Assembly: GCA_904063045.1 (NCBI GenBank)
Contig: CAJFCJ010000013.1
Location: 850,156-914,155 of the forward strand
DNA: 64,000 nt
From: Dimorphilus gyrociliatus
Lineage: Eukaryota; Annelida; Polychaeta; Dinophilidae
Direction: 5' to 3'
Of this stretch, positions 39,020 to 52,200 are shown in pieces. Numbering within the stretch: the stretch's first letter is position 1; every line of letters starts with the position of its first letter. Under the pieces are notes generated by a model, which was not told the DNA's origin, did not search any database, and was given only the letters and a program-made list of their open reading frames with translations. The translations under genes were made by a program, and so were the position numbers.

Positions 39020-41899
39020 TTTCACTTCAGCCTTAATTTAAAAAGTAGTCTCTCAACAATTATATTAAACATTTTATATTATATTTATGCCTTATTTTCT
39101 CTTACCTTTATGCATTAAAAAAAGTTCAATATGAATGTTCTTAAGGCTTTTTAAAATTTATGATAGTTCGCTTTCATCTAGATTAATTTGACATAAAATT
39201 TGCTTTAAGCCAATGAATGCGTCTCTTTTGAAGAATTTTTAATATTTTCCACTTTTTAAACAAAAACAAAACAAAATTTATGAAAAAAAGAATATATTAT
39301 TAACGAATTACGTTCTAATAATATAATAGAAACTAGAGATACTTTGAAAAGACGTACTAAGGCGGATGATGTTCGCCAAACGAGGAGCAACTCCTTTACA
39401 AACGACGATAAACCAATTTTTAGGACCAAAATGATGGACAAATGTAGTACCCTATCCTCAGGGGGTGAGACCTTTTGTTTTGTCCCATTGTATAAATGAC
39501 TTTTTTTGTTTTAAATTTTCAATCAGTTTTATTATTTTTTTTTGAATAGGTCTTTTTTTTTCATGAATGCTTTTTTTTAACATCGTTCTTTTTATGTATA
39601 TTCACACCTCTTTGTTTCTAATCGCTCATCAAGCAATATATAAATTTATATATAAAACCATATATACTATATACTTTTCCTTTTAAGATAATTTGCTAGT
39701 AAAGGATTATCAACTAAAATTTTATATTGTTTAATTGATCTACAGCAGTTGGAAGCAGACCGACAACGATGAGTGAAACTTCTGAGAATCGGAATGGTTC
39801 TACTCTCTCAGAAGATGGCAACGAAGACGTTAGATTATACGTTTTCTGTGATAGAAATCAAACGAAAGGATTAAAGATGGATTTATATAGCGAGAGATTA
39901 AGAAAATGTGCTTTCATTTCAGTGGATTATAATACTGTTAGAAACGTTAGATTTAGCATGAAGCAATTGATGAAGGCGTGCGCTCCTAGTTCATTACCCA
40001 AGACTATACACGATACTTATCAGAGTGATAAAAGATTTTTAACAAACATTGAAAACTCTCAGTGGTTGGCTCAAGTATCGAAAGTCCTAAAAGTAAGCGG
40101 AGCTATCGTGGATCTAATCGATCTACGAGGGGCGTCCGTTATGACTGCTCTAGAAGATGGTAGAGACGCTACAGCGCAGATATCAGCTTTAGCTCAATTA
40201 TGCTTAGATAGTCGTTATAGAACAATAAATGGATTTAAATTACTTATAGAAAAAGAATGGCTAGGTTTTGGTCACGAATTTTCAAAGAGGATGAAACAAT
40301 TCGACTATTGGAAGGATTCGGAATTAGTGCCATTCTTTTTGCAATGGTTAGATAGCGTTCATCAAGTTCTTCAACAATGTCCATGTGCATTTGAATTTAA
40401 TGACTATTATCTAAAATTTCTAGCCTACCACGTTAGTTCAAATAGGTTCAGAACGTTTATGTTAAACAACGAATACGAGCGTTTAATTAATGGATTCTTT
40501 TGTAATTTCAACGATAAGAGTCTTTTTAAAGGAAATGGCAATAATAGTTCTACTTATTCTCCGACTCATGATTCTCCTGGTTCTTCTAGCGAAGAGACGA
40601 TACCTTCTGTTTGGGACTATATTGATGCTCATCAAAATATGGGACCCTATTTTATGAATTTCAACTACGTAAAGGAGAGCGATCAAGCCGTATTACGACC
40701 ATGCTCAGATATCAGCTCATTGGAAATATGGGATTATTATATAGATATTAATTTTCATCACGAATCGCTATTCGATTTAGAAATTGTCAAAAATCAATTG
40801 AAAATTACGGAAAATATCCATCAAACAAAACATAAAAGGGTCGTAAATGCTTCCTACGATAATTCAAACTTTACGCTTCCCGCCCAATTTACCTCTTCAT
40901 TAAATGATGTTGAAAGATATGATAAATACCTTTTAGACGATGGATCTAAATTAAATAATTCACCAGGCGTTTGGCAACAGGAATGGAATAGTTTAAAAAT
41001 AGATGATATTCAAAAGTTGAAGCTTACGCAGCAATTTAGACTGAACGAAGAAGAAGCTTTGACTATTCATAAACGAATGACTTTAAATGTAATTAAAGGC
41101 TCTAAAACAACAAAAGACGGAAGTTTTCATGAATTTGAAAGTTGCCCATCTGCAAGACATAATACTTGCGCATCTTGTAATGGAACACTTACCAATAATT
41201 CAACGTTTAAAAGTCAAAAACCTCTACAATGCATCCATTGCGGTATTTATTGTCACGAAAAATGCTCAAACAGTTTTGAGAATGTTTTCTGTCCAAAACA
41301 TCCGAACAATTACGTTTCCGAAAAAGAATCATCAGATACAGATAAACAAAACGGATCAGATTCCCAGACATCCGACAGTTTAAGTACTCTAAAAGCCGAG
41401 AAAACTCTGACTGTTCCGTTTAGATCGTCTAATAAATCGAATGTTACTCACGAGGGTTATCTCTTTAAGAAGAATCATAATTCCATCTTAAGAGGATGGA
41501 AAGCTAGATGGTTTATACTCGATTCTAATAAACACGAGGTTAGTTTGTGTAACATTGATTTGATTTAGTTTTATGCCAATTGATCTATTTACAAAAATAT
41601 ACAGCTTAGATACTACGATAGTAAGGAAGATAATAAGGAAAAGGGGAAGATAGAACTTGTTGATGTAAATTACGTTGATATGTTGAAAGCTAAACTAAAT
41701 TCTCAAACTATAGAAGACGATTATAAAACTTTTGAGGTTCATTTAAATATTTAACGAAATCACTGTAAAGAGTTATCTATTTTATTTTTTTTTGTTATTA
41801 TAGATAAGAACTCATAAAAGAACATACTACTTGAGTGCTCTTGAACCTACTGCTGCTAAGGAATGGGTCGACCATATTAACAATTACATTCAAGGTTGA
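32470..41899 (+). CDS. SBF: SBF (MTMR5/MTMR13) DENN-GRAM-pseudophosphatase-C1-PH protein, 5' partial
   Basis: Nineteen exons from 32470 to the stop at 41899 stay in frame for about 2006 codons. SBF proteins are Rab GEFs (Rab28/Rab21 in known species) and partners of active myotubularins. Domains in order are: DENN (32470 to about 34500, with '[11 protein letters not shown]' and '[14 protein letters not shown]'); the SBF2 region (34830-35450); GRAM (about 35990-36680, '[16 protein letters not shown]'); an inactive myotubularin domain (36742 to about 40850); a C1 domain (41125-41310) with H-x12-C-x2-C, C-x2-C-x4-H-x2-C spacing; and PH (41450-41899, '[20 protein letters not shown]'). The phosphatase loop reads 'ALEDGRDAT' where active enzymes have HCSDGWDRT, so Cys and Arg are gone. 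The first exon, encoding roughly the residues before 'GKGKILQ', was not found. The longest intron (38339-39745) is 1.4 kb. Confidence 0.94.
38983..39018. repeat. (TA)n microsatellite in an SBF intron
   Basis: Perfect 36 bp alternating TA run in the longest SBF intron. Confidence 0.9.
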
Positions 41900-42680
41900 A
41901 ACTTATCTAGTCCCCGCTCTCTATCTCTCAACAATAGAAACAAAACAAAACAAACAATTTGTTCTGCAGACAATTTGATTTAAGTTATTTAATAAAAGAA
42001 AACAAACAAACAAAATATGAAAAGATGGCAAACAAACAACTTAACAAAAAACGATGGCGATTAACGAACTTAACTTTTAATTAAAATTTGACTCTTTTTT
42101 TGTGTTCATTGTATACTAGTCATAATTTTTGTATGCATAATTATAACTATATAAATTGTAACATATTCTTTGCAATAATAGGTGAAAGGTTAAATAAAAG
42201 GCAATAATATGCATATATGTCAAAAAAAAATGCATATATATGAACCCGAAGTTTTTGCCTTTTGTCTCTTTTTTTTAATTTATATTTTAATGTTATTCTT
42301 CAATATTTTGCCCAGTATTAGTATTGTATTTTTTTTTAAAGGTTGTCTGTTCGTTCGTCAAGATTCAATAATATGCAAAACAAACAAAAAAAACTTATTT
42401 TCCTCCTCCCCCTCCCCCTTCACCCCAATTCTGTTCGCTTGTAAGAGAAAATGATTAACAAAATAGTCTCGTAATTATTTTAACGAGTCATTCGTAAATT
42501 TATACTTATGTATGGAATTACTACAAATACCATAGATAGTTTTATTCCGTACCTTTTTCTTTTGAGATGTGCTTTTTTTTCTCAAGTTTCTCAGAAATAC
42601 ATTAAAAAGTTTATTCTACGCCAGTAGGCTAGCTCCGTAGACTATTTTTAGTTCGACCAGAGCGCATTTGCAGTAGAGCT
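41900..42680. other. SBF 3' UTR and promoter of the PDZ gene
   Basis: Spacer between two same-strand genes. It contains several A- and T-rich tracts, including CAAA-type repeats near 41937-42010. No other gene. Confidence 0.5.
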
Positions 42681-43216
42681 ATGGCCGGAGTAACAGCAAT
42701 GACCGTTCAATTAAATAGAATGGATAGAGTCTCTCCTTGGGGATTTAGATTACAAGGAGGGCGAGATTTTCGAATGGCTTTATCTGTAAAGAAGGTATAT
42801 AAGCTTGTATCCTTTACGTTTTAATATACTAATTCCCTTTTTAAAGTCCTTTCCCAAAAAATCCCTACTTTATATTTGTAAGGGAGTAAGAATCATTACA
42901 GGTTGAACCTAGATCTCCCGCCGACGGCCAGTTACATAGCGGTGACGCTATATTAGCTATTGACGGATATGATGCTTCTCAAATGACTCACGCCCAAGCT
43001 CAGCAAATGATACGCAATTCCGGGAATACTTTGCAGCTTACAGTTAATAAGTATGCGAGAAATTTCATAGTTTTTTATTAGATAAAAATTGTATTAATAA
43101 CAAATATCTATTTATTAATCAAAAGGGGACTCTTTCAAAGTCTGAAACCAACTGGTCCTATCAAATTCTCTCCTGCAGCCGCCTATGGATATAGTCACGG
43201 ACACAGTACTTTCTAA
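42681..43216 (+). CDS. PDZ-only protein resembling ZASP/PDLIM
   Basis: Three exons (42681-42794, 42902-43050, 43141-43216) give 112 residues. Residues 5-88 form a PDZ domain of the ALP/Enigma/ZASP class: 'PWGFRLQGGRDF' holds the carboxylate-binding loop, followed by 'RSPADGQLHSGDAILAIDG' and 'HAQAQQMIRNSGNTLQLTV'. The last exon encodes 'PTGPIKFSPAAAYGYSHGH', similar to the short ZM-like motif after the PDZ in ZASP proteins, then stops. No LIM domains follow: the next gene (43442) is on the other strand. The third acceptor (TTTCAAAG before 43141) was chosen over an earlier one because only it yields this motif and a length divisible by three. Full ZASP proteins bind alpha-actinin at Z-discs. 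A muscle or cytoskeletal role here is inference. Confidence 0.83.
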
Positions 43217-43441
43217 TCAAAACATTGTTTTGGCTAGGAAGGTATTTTGGTTCTCCTTGCGTGAAAGGAACTTGTGGTTCTTTTTTTATTGAAAAGCGAA
43301 AATTGTTAAAAATAGTTTAGACGAAATTTGCAGAAGCTTCTTTAAGTGTCGAAAAAAATCATTCTTGTAAATTAAGATGGATTTAAAAAAATAATAATAA
43401 TAAGAATTAAACTATTTCCGGAAGAGCAATTAAAAATTTTT

Positions 43442-44555
43442 CTATTGGAAAAATTGTGTTTGATGATCATAGGTTTCACTCTTTCTATCTTCAACGTCTT
43501 GGTCACTATCATCCGTATCATCGCTATCTCTTGTCAACGGTGTTGAATTTGTTGAATTACGTTCAAGACTATTACTAGACTGATTTCTTTTTGAGAAACA
43601 ATTGAAGCATACTCTTAAAGGCTTCTTCCTGTCTTGAGAAACAATTAACTCTTTATATTTAGAACAAGTCCCGCAAAATATCTTTCCACATTTTCTACAA
43701 TGATGTCTTCTATTGAAAGTTGTAAAATTTACTTGGCATCCAAAACACTCCGTAGTTTTATTGTCGGGAACCCATACAGGACTTTCTTCCAGCGAATCAT
43801 CGTCATGATGGTTTGGCTCTTTACTTAATAAATCTTTCACACACTGAGAAATATGGCTCATCCATTCACTTTTCTCAGTAGCCGTTGCTGCAAAGACTGT
43901 AAAAGATTTCTGTGCAGATTTTATTTGCCAAGCATTTTGCAGTTCGAAACTGTCTGCAATTGGGACTACTTTCACAGTCCTTAAGGGAATAATCTTTTTC
44001 TGGTTATACTAGAGGAAAAAAGAACATTTTATTAAAAAAAATATCCCACGATTATCAAGTTATATCGCCTTACTCTTTTCTTTTGTTGTATTATATTTGC
44101 ATAAACAAGGATATCATTGAATAAGAAGAATTGTCTCGCTTTTGGTTTCTTCCGACACACCTTCGTCAATACGCCCTCTCCAATTAAAATTCTATTTTCC
44201 TTGTATAACTTCTATGTTAAGTCATTTAAGTCGATTAAGTTGATATTAGAGAGAGTGATCTGATCCAAAATTTATACTTACTTCTCCAGACTGGAAAGCC
44301 GCGTCAACGAGCTCAATTCGACTTTTATTAGCTTGAGCGTCAACTAATAGTGATTAAAAAATGTAATAAATCAGCTTTTAAACGGTTTTTATGGTTAAAA
44401 TAAATTTCAATAGCTGAATTACTCATTGTAAAATGTTAGTACTAAAATGATTGATATGGTAAATTCAGCATCTAATTGTTAAACATATGATTTTAAGTAT
44501 GATCAGCATCTTTTTCGACAATAGACAGTTGAATGAGCCTACCTCGAATATCCAT
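43442..44555 (-). CDS. PLEKHF2: PH-FYVE endosomal protein (Phafin)
   Basis: Four exons (44555-44543, 44343-44282, 44199-44074, 44008-43442) give 255 residues (human PLEKHF2 has 249). The first coding exon has 13 bases. Phafins bind PI3P and regulate endosome fusion and endolysosomal traffic. The PH domain covers about residues 30-130: 'RILIGEGVLTKVCRKKPKAR', 'FFLFNDILVYANII', and 'KSFTVFAATATEKSEWMSHI', which is close to vertebrate Phafin. The FYVE domain (about 150-212) has all signatures: the W-x-x-D motif ('WVPD'), 'RRHHCRKCG' and 'RVCFNC', with eight zinc cysteines. The C-terminus is Asp/Ser-rich, as in vertebrates. I cannot separate PLEKHF1 from PLEKHF2; the acidic tail favours the second. 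Confidence 0.93.
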
Positions 44556-44639
44556 GGGTTATCAGAATAAGGTTTTTTGATGTTTTAGGGTTGGAAATTT
44601 GAAATCAACGCAATAATTTTAGACCTGACGGAACTTCAC

Positions 44640-44673
<34 letters not shown>

Positions 44674-45110
44674 TAATTATACAGTCACCAGTTTAGCAAT
44701 TTTGTTAAAGTGGTTTCTATTCGAATTGGAAATTAGTAGTCAATTTTGGGAGTACCCTCGTAACCATATAGTATTTGCTGAACAATTTACCGCCTTTAAG
44801 AGCTAATTTTAGAAAATATGTTTGCAAGTATACAAAAAAAAACTGCTTCTATATTGATAAATGAAAGTCTAGGTTTAATTGTTACACATTAAATTTTGTA
44901 TAGAACTTTTTAGAGGCGAGTCTTTATATTGTTCTACAAAGAACATTCTAAAAAGTTTCACTAAAAATAATCCCTCTTTCTTGTTTTTTGATAAATCTTG
45001 AATTTGAGCTAAAAGGGAAAATATTTGAATTTTTTATAATTCATCATTTCATTTTGAATATTTAAAAAACAAACTTTCAAATGACAAAAATAATACTATA
45101 AGGGAAAACG
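44556..45110. other. divergent spacer, PLEKHF and an unidentified gene
   Basis: Holds an (AT)n run at 44642-44670. It should contain the promoters of both flanking genes. No other feature seen. Confidence 0.45.
44642..44670. repeat. (AT)n microsatellite
   Basis: Perfect alternating AT run, 29 bp. Confidence 0.9.
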
Positions 45111-45626
45111 ATGGCAAAGGTTGAAAACACTAATGAACAATCAGAAGAAATCTTTGACGAAATATTACCTCTCGATTCGTCATTAAGTTGGTTACGATAT
45201 AGATTAAATAATGACTTTACGATAAAATTACGAAATTGGTTTGATAAACAATTTTTATTAATAATTCCCTTTCACATTGAAGTGACTAATTTCAGTTTGG
45301 TGATACCGAAACTTGCAAGTATTCCCGAGAATGAAGAACTAAACATCGTAGAGGCAAAAAAAAAGGAGACTGAGCTACTAAATCAGTTTGATAACAATCA
45401 TATTGTAATTATTTCTATGTCTACAATAATTTACATCACTTGATAGAGAAATTTTTTTTAGCTTAATGAAAGAAATGAAAAACAACTGTGTTTCGTTCCA
45501 ATTAGATGCAAAAAGAAATTAATGACAGCTAAACCGAAACTTAGAGTGGTAAATAAGCCTAAACATTTACTAAAATATTCATATATAAAAGCAAAAACAT
45601 TACATGTTTTTGAAGTTTTGACTTGA
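45111..45626 (+). CDS. unidentified small protein
   Basis: An ATG at 45111 opens 98 codons. A GTAATT donor at 45405 and a TTTTTTTAG acceptor before 45462 join it in frame to a second exon ending at 45626, giving 152 residues. The N-terminal third is acidic (NEQSEEIFDEILPLDSS). It is followed by an amphipathic stretch with many aromatics ('SLSWLRYRLNNDF', 'LRNWFDKQFLLIIPFHI'), then a Glu/Lys-rich helix. The C-terminus is basic ('RCKKKLMTAKPKLRVVNKPK'). There is no signal peptide, membrane segment or metal motif, and I do not recognise a family. The second exon may be spliced on to further exons rather than ending here. It sits between PLEKHF and TTC28 on the TTC28 strand. Confidence 0.45.
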
Positions 45627-46230
45627 AATTGTAGAGTGAAAACAATTTCAATTCAATTTTAAAAAATTCTTTTCATCCGTTAAATTCATAAAACAGGACC
45701 ACTCTTAAAGTCTTCAAAAACAGATTATTTATCTTTCATTATGTTATGAAAGCTAGAAGCTTGAGCAGTTCACTTTAAATTTCGTCATATGAAAACTTCT
45801 TCTCATGTTATGAATACTTGAAAACACCTTTAAATATCTCTCAACAGAAGAGATTTTAGAGTCTTAATAGAATAGCTGTAATAATAAATGTAAAATTTAT
45901 GTATATATACATATATATATTTAGTTATATAAAACTGCACATTCAAACTTTTAACCTCCTGGGAAATACCAAAAAAATGACGTCACCTAAAAAAAAGCGG
46001 CCACACTAATGGAATTCCCAAAGAACTCTTAAAGAAAACAAACATGGCGGATTTTGTCGATAGTCTCAATCAATTGTAGGATATCTACCGTTATGTTTTT
46101 ATACCTGTAAACTCTCAGTCAAATTTTGCATCGATCATACAATGTCTGTCTATATGTAAGTCTGCGCAATATAAAATTCTGGTATTTTTACTAAAATTAA
46201 CTTTTATGAAGAAGTTAGAAGAGTTTTGAT
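45627..46230. other. spacer upstream of TTC28
   Basis: AT-rich. It includes 'AAACATGGCGG' near 46041, which starts no long frame. It should contain the TTC28 promoter and 5' UTR. Confidence 0.45.
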
Positions 46231-49200
46231 ATGAGAGATACTGAAAATTTATGGGATGGAGAGTCAAGAATGTATGGTATTGAAAATCCTGCATTTAATA
46301 CGTCGTTACGCCTTGCTAAATCAGAAGTAAATTAATCTTTTTTCAAAGTACATTTATACACTTTTAAAAACTGTAATTAATTATTTCAGAGTACCAATAG
46401 CACTGCTAGTTTAGCCTCTTCATCAAGTGAGCAGGAACAATTAGTTTTCAAGTACGTACAGCGGAGTGAGGATTCTGTGAAAAAAGGAGATTGGCAAAAT
46501 GCCGTTCGTCATTATTCTAGAGCAATATCTCTCGATCCGCGGAATCATATTTTATATAGTAACCGTTCAGCAGCATATCTACATTTAGGTAACGGGAAAG
46601 CTGCTTTAGAAGACGCTTTAACTGCTCGTAACCTTCAACCTTGTTGGGCTAAAGCCCATGCTAGAGAAGCAGCTGCTTTAGAAAAATTAGGAAGAACTTT
46701 AGATGCTGTTGCAGCTCATGCAGATGCCGTTTCCTTGGATCCATCTTCAAATAACCTTCTGGATTCTTTAATTTGCTATATTCAAAACTGCGAGTTGGTG
46801 AAAAAGTTTATTGATTTAGATTTTCGTCAATTAGACGAAATCGGATTATCTCAAAGCGCCAGTGTTGTATTGGCTTTGATTGGTCAACGATTGGTATCAT
46901 GCAAACAATACCCATATGCTATAAGGATCCTAGAGGCTGCTTTACGTGTCAAGACTTCGTCTCTCAGGTTACGATCGTCAATATTTTCAACTTTGGCTAG
47001 AGCTCATTACAGTGTCGGAGAGTTGGAAAAGGCTATTGTTTGTATGCAGCAAGATTGCGCTGCATCCGCTGCATTGCATCATATTGATGGTCAATTTAGG
47101 GCCTATTCAAACTTAGGGGTGGCATTTTACAAAAAGGGACAATATTCAGACGCCATAGATGCTTACAAAAACGTTCTTTCGCTGGCAACTCGTGTGAAAC
47201 AACATCGAATGGCTTTGCACGCTTTATCCAATTTGGGATATTTGTATACGGCCAAAATGGAATTTGCTGATGCGATAGCGGCTCATAGACAAGCCATATT
47301 AGTTGCTAGAACAATTAAAGATAGGCACCAAGAGGCGAAGGAAATGGGGAATGTCGGAACCGTTTTCCTTGTAATTGGTGATTGCAGGGCCGCTTTGGCT
47401 TGCCATTCGCATCACCTTTTGGCTGCAAGAAACTTAAAAGATAAATTTGAAGAAGCACGAGCATATTCTAATATGGGAGCCGCTCGTCACCGTCAAAAAC
47501 GCTATGAAGATGCACTTTCACTTTATACTGATGCACTAAATATTGCTCAAGACCTAGAAAATATACCACTCCAATTAAAAGCGTATGACGGCCTGGGTTT
47601 GGCCGCCCGTTGTTCGGCACAATTAGCAGCAGCCCAAAAATATCACGAGAAACAACTGGATTTAGCCCTTAACAGCCGACAAAAATCAGCTGAGGCAAGA
47701 GCCTGTTCGAACTTAGGCATTCTGTTCTCTTTACTAAATGAGCATGAGGCTGCTCTTAAATTGCACTCATCTCATGCTAGAATAGCGCTAAAGTTGGGAG
47801 ATAAAGGGTCTGAATGTCAAGCTATGTTCAACATGGCAAATTGCCTCTATAATCTAGGTCAACTTGAAAAGGCTACGAGTCTGTACGAAAAAGTTTTAAC
47901 AACATCTCGCAAACTTCACGATAAACATATTGAAAGCAATTGCCATTGTCACATTGCCCAAAGCTACGAAAGTTTACGAATGTATCAACGAGCCGCCGAA
48001 CACTTTGAACTGTCAATTAAACTGTGTTGTGAATTGAAAGATTGCGTTGGTGAAGCCAAATCGGCTAATCTTCTTGCCCGATTACATTCCTCAACCGGTC
48101 ATCTAACTGCCTGCCCTCCACTCTATGAACGCTGTGTTGCCCTCTGGCAACAGGCCAATGAACCCATAGCTGAGGCGAATGCCTGGAAAACATTGGCCGA
48201 ATGCCATACAGCAATGTGTGATTTTGAAAAGGCCTCGGAATATTTAGGTAAAGCTTTGTCTCTTGCTAGAGCTTCCAGTGACATATCAACAGTTTGTGGT
48301 GTGTATTGTTCATTATCGGCTTTAAAACGGAATGAAGGTAAACTGGATGAGAGTCTGGAATATGCTGAAAAAGCTTTCGAGATCGCAAAATCCAGTGTCA
48401 ATCTTCGTTGTTTGTATATTGTTCAAAAGGCTTTGGGTGAGAGTTTCTCCGCTAGAGAGGACTATGATTCAGCAGTGAGAATTTTTCATCAGCTTGTTAA
48501 CACAACTAAATCTGTTGGTGATAAAAAATTAGAGTGCGAAGCTTTGTCTCTTTTGGGTGCTAACTATAAAAACATGATACAAATTGATAAATCATTGAAT
48601 ATTCATAAGGAAGAATTGAGATTAGCTCAGGAATTGAATGATTTAAAATTTATATGTACAGCCAATTCCAGATTAGGAGATGTCCTTTTAACATTAGATG
48701 AATTTCCTAAAGCTTTGACTTATTTTGAAGAGCAGGCTGAAAAAGCAAGAATTATAGGCGATTTCCATTCGGAAGCTACAGCCTACGGAAATATGGCCAT
48801 CTGCAGAATGAATATGGGTCAAATAACCGAAACAATTAACCTTTTGGAAGATCAGATAAATACCTTAGACAAATTACCGTGTGCTCATATGATACCGACC
48901 ATTTTATTGGAGAATGCTCAGGCGTATTTGAAATTAGGCGATTGCTACGAGAATTTGGATGATTTCGACGAAGCCATTAAATCTTATGAAAAAAATCTAG
49001 CTTTGGCTATAAATGCAAAGTCTGCTCTTCACCAAAGTAATGCCTATAGAAAGCTTGGAAACGCTCATAGAGCAGTTGGAAACTTACACCAAGCTTTAGT
49101 GTGCTTTGAGAAACGTTTGGTGTTAGCTCACGAGTATGACGATGTGCGAACAAAAGGGACGGCTTGTGGTGAATTGGGCTGCCTTCATTCACTTCTCGGT

Positions 49201-52200
49201 AATTTAGATCAAGCAGTTTCATATTTGGAACAACAGCTAAGAATCGCTAAAAGTGAAAACGATTTAAATTTAGAAGCTGATGCAGCTTGCGGTTTAGGTG
49301 GTGTTTTCCAGCAAATGGGAGTTTACGAAAAGGCGTTGGAGTATCATGAACTTGACTTATCTCTGGCTAAAATTATCGAGAATTCGGCTGCTCAATGCCG
49401 CGCATTTGGTAATCTAGGATTAGCCAACGAATCTCTTGGTCAGCTAGAAAAGGCTTTTGAGCATCAGCAAAAGCATTTGAACTGTGCTAGTGCAATGAAT
49501 GATGGTGTTGCTCAAACTCTCGCCTTATCCAGTCTTGGTAGAATTCAATACGCTTTAGGAAAACACGATTCTGCTATTGATTATTTAAGAAAAGGTTTAG
49601 ATATTGCTCAGGAATTGGGAAGGACAGCTGATCAGGCCAAAATTCATCATCGTCTCGGCCTTGCTCTGTTCGCCAGAGGTACTCTTACCGATGCCCTACA
49701 CCACTTAAGTACTGCTACCGAATTACTAGACGATATCAGAAGAGATTCCCAATTAGCAAATGAATATCGATTATCATTGTTCGATTTACAAACAGCGGCA
49801 CTTCATGCTCAATTACGAGTTCTGGTTGCTCTAAATAGAATTGACGATGCTCTCGTATTGGCTGAGCAAGCTAGGACCAGAGCTCTTATTGAATTAATGT
49901 TAGAGAGGCAAGGAAATATTTCGGACATGGTTCCAATTATCGATGTAGATATAGTTAGAAATGCCGTTGTCGAACACGGAAGGCATATTGTTTATATGGC
50001 ATTAGCTGCGGGATTCTTACACGTGTGGCTGCTTTCACCAAAGAACGGCAGCGTATTGAATTTTTTTCAAATTGACTTAAATGAATTAGAAAGTACCGAC
50101 AATGACGAAAGTCAAAGTATGAGGAGTGCAGGAGCCGCCTCTCTTTTGGATCAATATATTAGCCAAGCAAGGAATTCGCTTGGGGTCGATTCTCATATAC
50201 CGCTATTTTCCTCAGCAAGATCATCTATGAGATTAGGAGGAAGAGATATCGGTAGCGATGATGATGACGATGACGATAAGCCATCAGACTTTCTCCGATT
50301 ATTGCGACGCAGTCATATATCTAACAAGAGCGTATACAGTCGTATATCAACAAGCTCCAAAAGATCATTTACCAGTCTTTTGTCCATCAATTCCAATAAT
50401 TCTTGCCCCTTCGTTTCTCTCTATAATTTATTCTTTTCAAAACTTGACGATTCTCTGAAAAAGGCCGAAGAAGAATGTCATTTAACACTCGTTTTACAGG
50501 CCGATTTATACTTAGTTCCATGGCCCCTGTTGAGACCTGGTCCAGAATCTCCATATTTATTTGAAAGATTTTCTCTTTTGATCGCACCGTCATTACGGGC
50601 TCTTACAAGAAATACTGGTTTAGCTCCATCTTGCGGCGGTTTAGTGATAGGTCCACCTTCACCCGTACCACCTCCGTGGTATATGATGACAAGAGAAGCT
50701 GATGATGAAGCTAGAATGGTATCAGATATAATGGGATGGAGATGTATGTCTGCGGGCAATGCGACAAAACAGGCAGTAATAAAAGCTATAACTGGAGCCG
50801 AAGTTTTACATTTTGTTGTCCATGTCTCTTGGCGTTTATCGGCCATTATTTTGGCTGTTGACTCTCGCATGCAGCTAAACGAGGATTCCATTTTACCATC
50901 TTCAATTTTAACAGCCAGCGATTTATTAGATATTAAATTGAGGGCTAAATTAGTAGTTCTATCAACAGCTTACTCGCAAGATAGAGGTTCCACAATAAGT
51001 GCCGATGGACTCTTGGCTGTTACTAGAGCGTTTTTGGCGGCAGGAGCTAGTACAGTTTTGGTGTCTCTATGGCCGGTACCTGGTATTGCTAGTAGGGGAA
51101 TGATGAAAGCACTATACGGTGAATTAATTCAAGGAATTCCAATAACTCAGGCTCTTTCTCAATCGCAAAAAATACTAAAACATTCCCCTGGTACAAGTCA
51201 CGCTTCGAATTGGGCGGGATGGATTATTGTTGGCGTAGACAACCCCACACTATCGTCACATACGGCTTTACTTGCCGATGCACTTGCATGTATGCTTAAA
51301 TCTGCTGTTTCAACTAACACTCCAAAAAGGGAGGCAATGAGAGTAGTTCTTCATTTGGTGGAAAAATCTTTACAAAGAATGAATCATGGTGAAAAACGCG
51401 CAATGTATACGCCAGTAAGTACACTTCAACAAAGAATTGGTCAAGAAGGAGGTGGATGGAAAGAACTTTTATCTTCTGTTGGATTCAGACTTGAAATGCA
51501 ACAGCAAGCTGTTTATTTTTTTCCGTCAGTTGATCCCGGACAGCGATTGGCTAGATGTTCAGCTGCTCTTCAGGCCTTATTGGCTCTCCCGGCTCTCACT
51601 TTAGTCGCTTTGTCAAAGCTACTCGATAATCCAGTGGCCGCTCGGGAATTGCACCAGCTGCTTCGAAGTATTGATCGTCCCTCTTCGTCAACCCTCTCGT
51701 TAAAATTGCACGTCCATATATGGAGAGCAGAGGGATGTCATGAATTACTTGCTTCTTTAGGGTTTGATCTAATTGATGTGAAAGGAGAAGAAGTGTCTGT
51801 TAGAGCAAGTAGACAAGCCACCAGAAGGATGCTTCAATTAACAGTTCATGCATTAGCTGCTCTTTTTGACACTGCTCCAAGCCATCTATCATTAGACTCT
51901 TCAAGTAGCATAGATTCCCCTCCTTCATCTCCCTCCTCTCCTTTATCAGCTTTACGACGTCCAAAAGTATCGAATATACCCGATTCAACAGATAGTGAAC
52001 AAGAAGAAATGCACTCAAAAGTTAATTCAGGCAGGCTGCCATCATTTGTTACCTCATCCCCGAATCATAAGCCAAATAGCGGTCCGTTTATGCCATTAAA
52101 TACCAGCGGGACGTCCGGATTCCAGCCGATTAACGCACACATAAAAACAGATGAAGAAGACGAATCGAATCTCTTTTCCTATCCTAAATATTTAGACTTT

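Noticed and set aside
43101-43140. Earlier acceptor for the last PDZ-gene exon (after TCAAAAG)
   Set aside because: It shifts the frame and gives no known motif, while the acceptor before 43141 gives the ZM-like tail and a length divisible by three.
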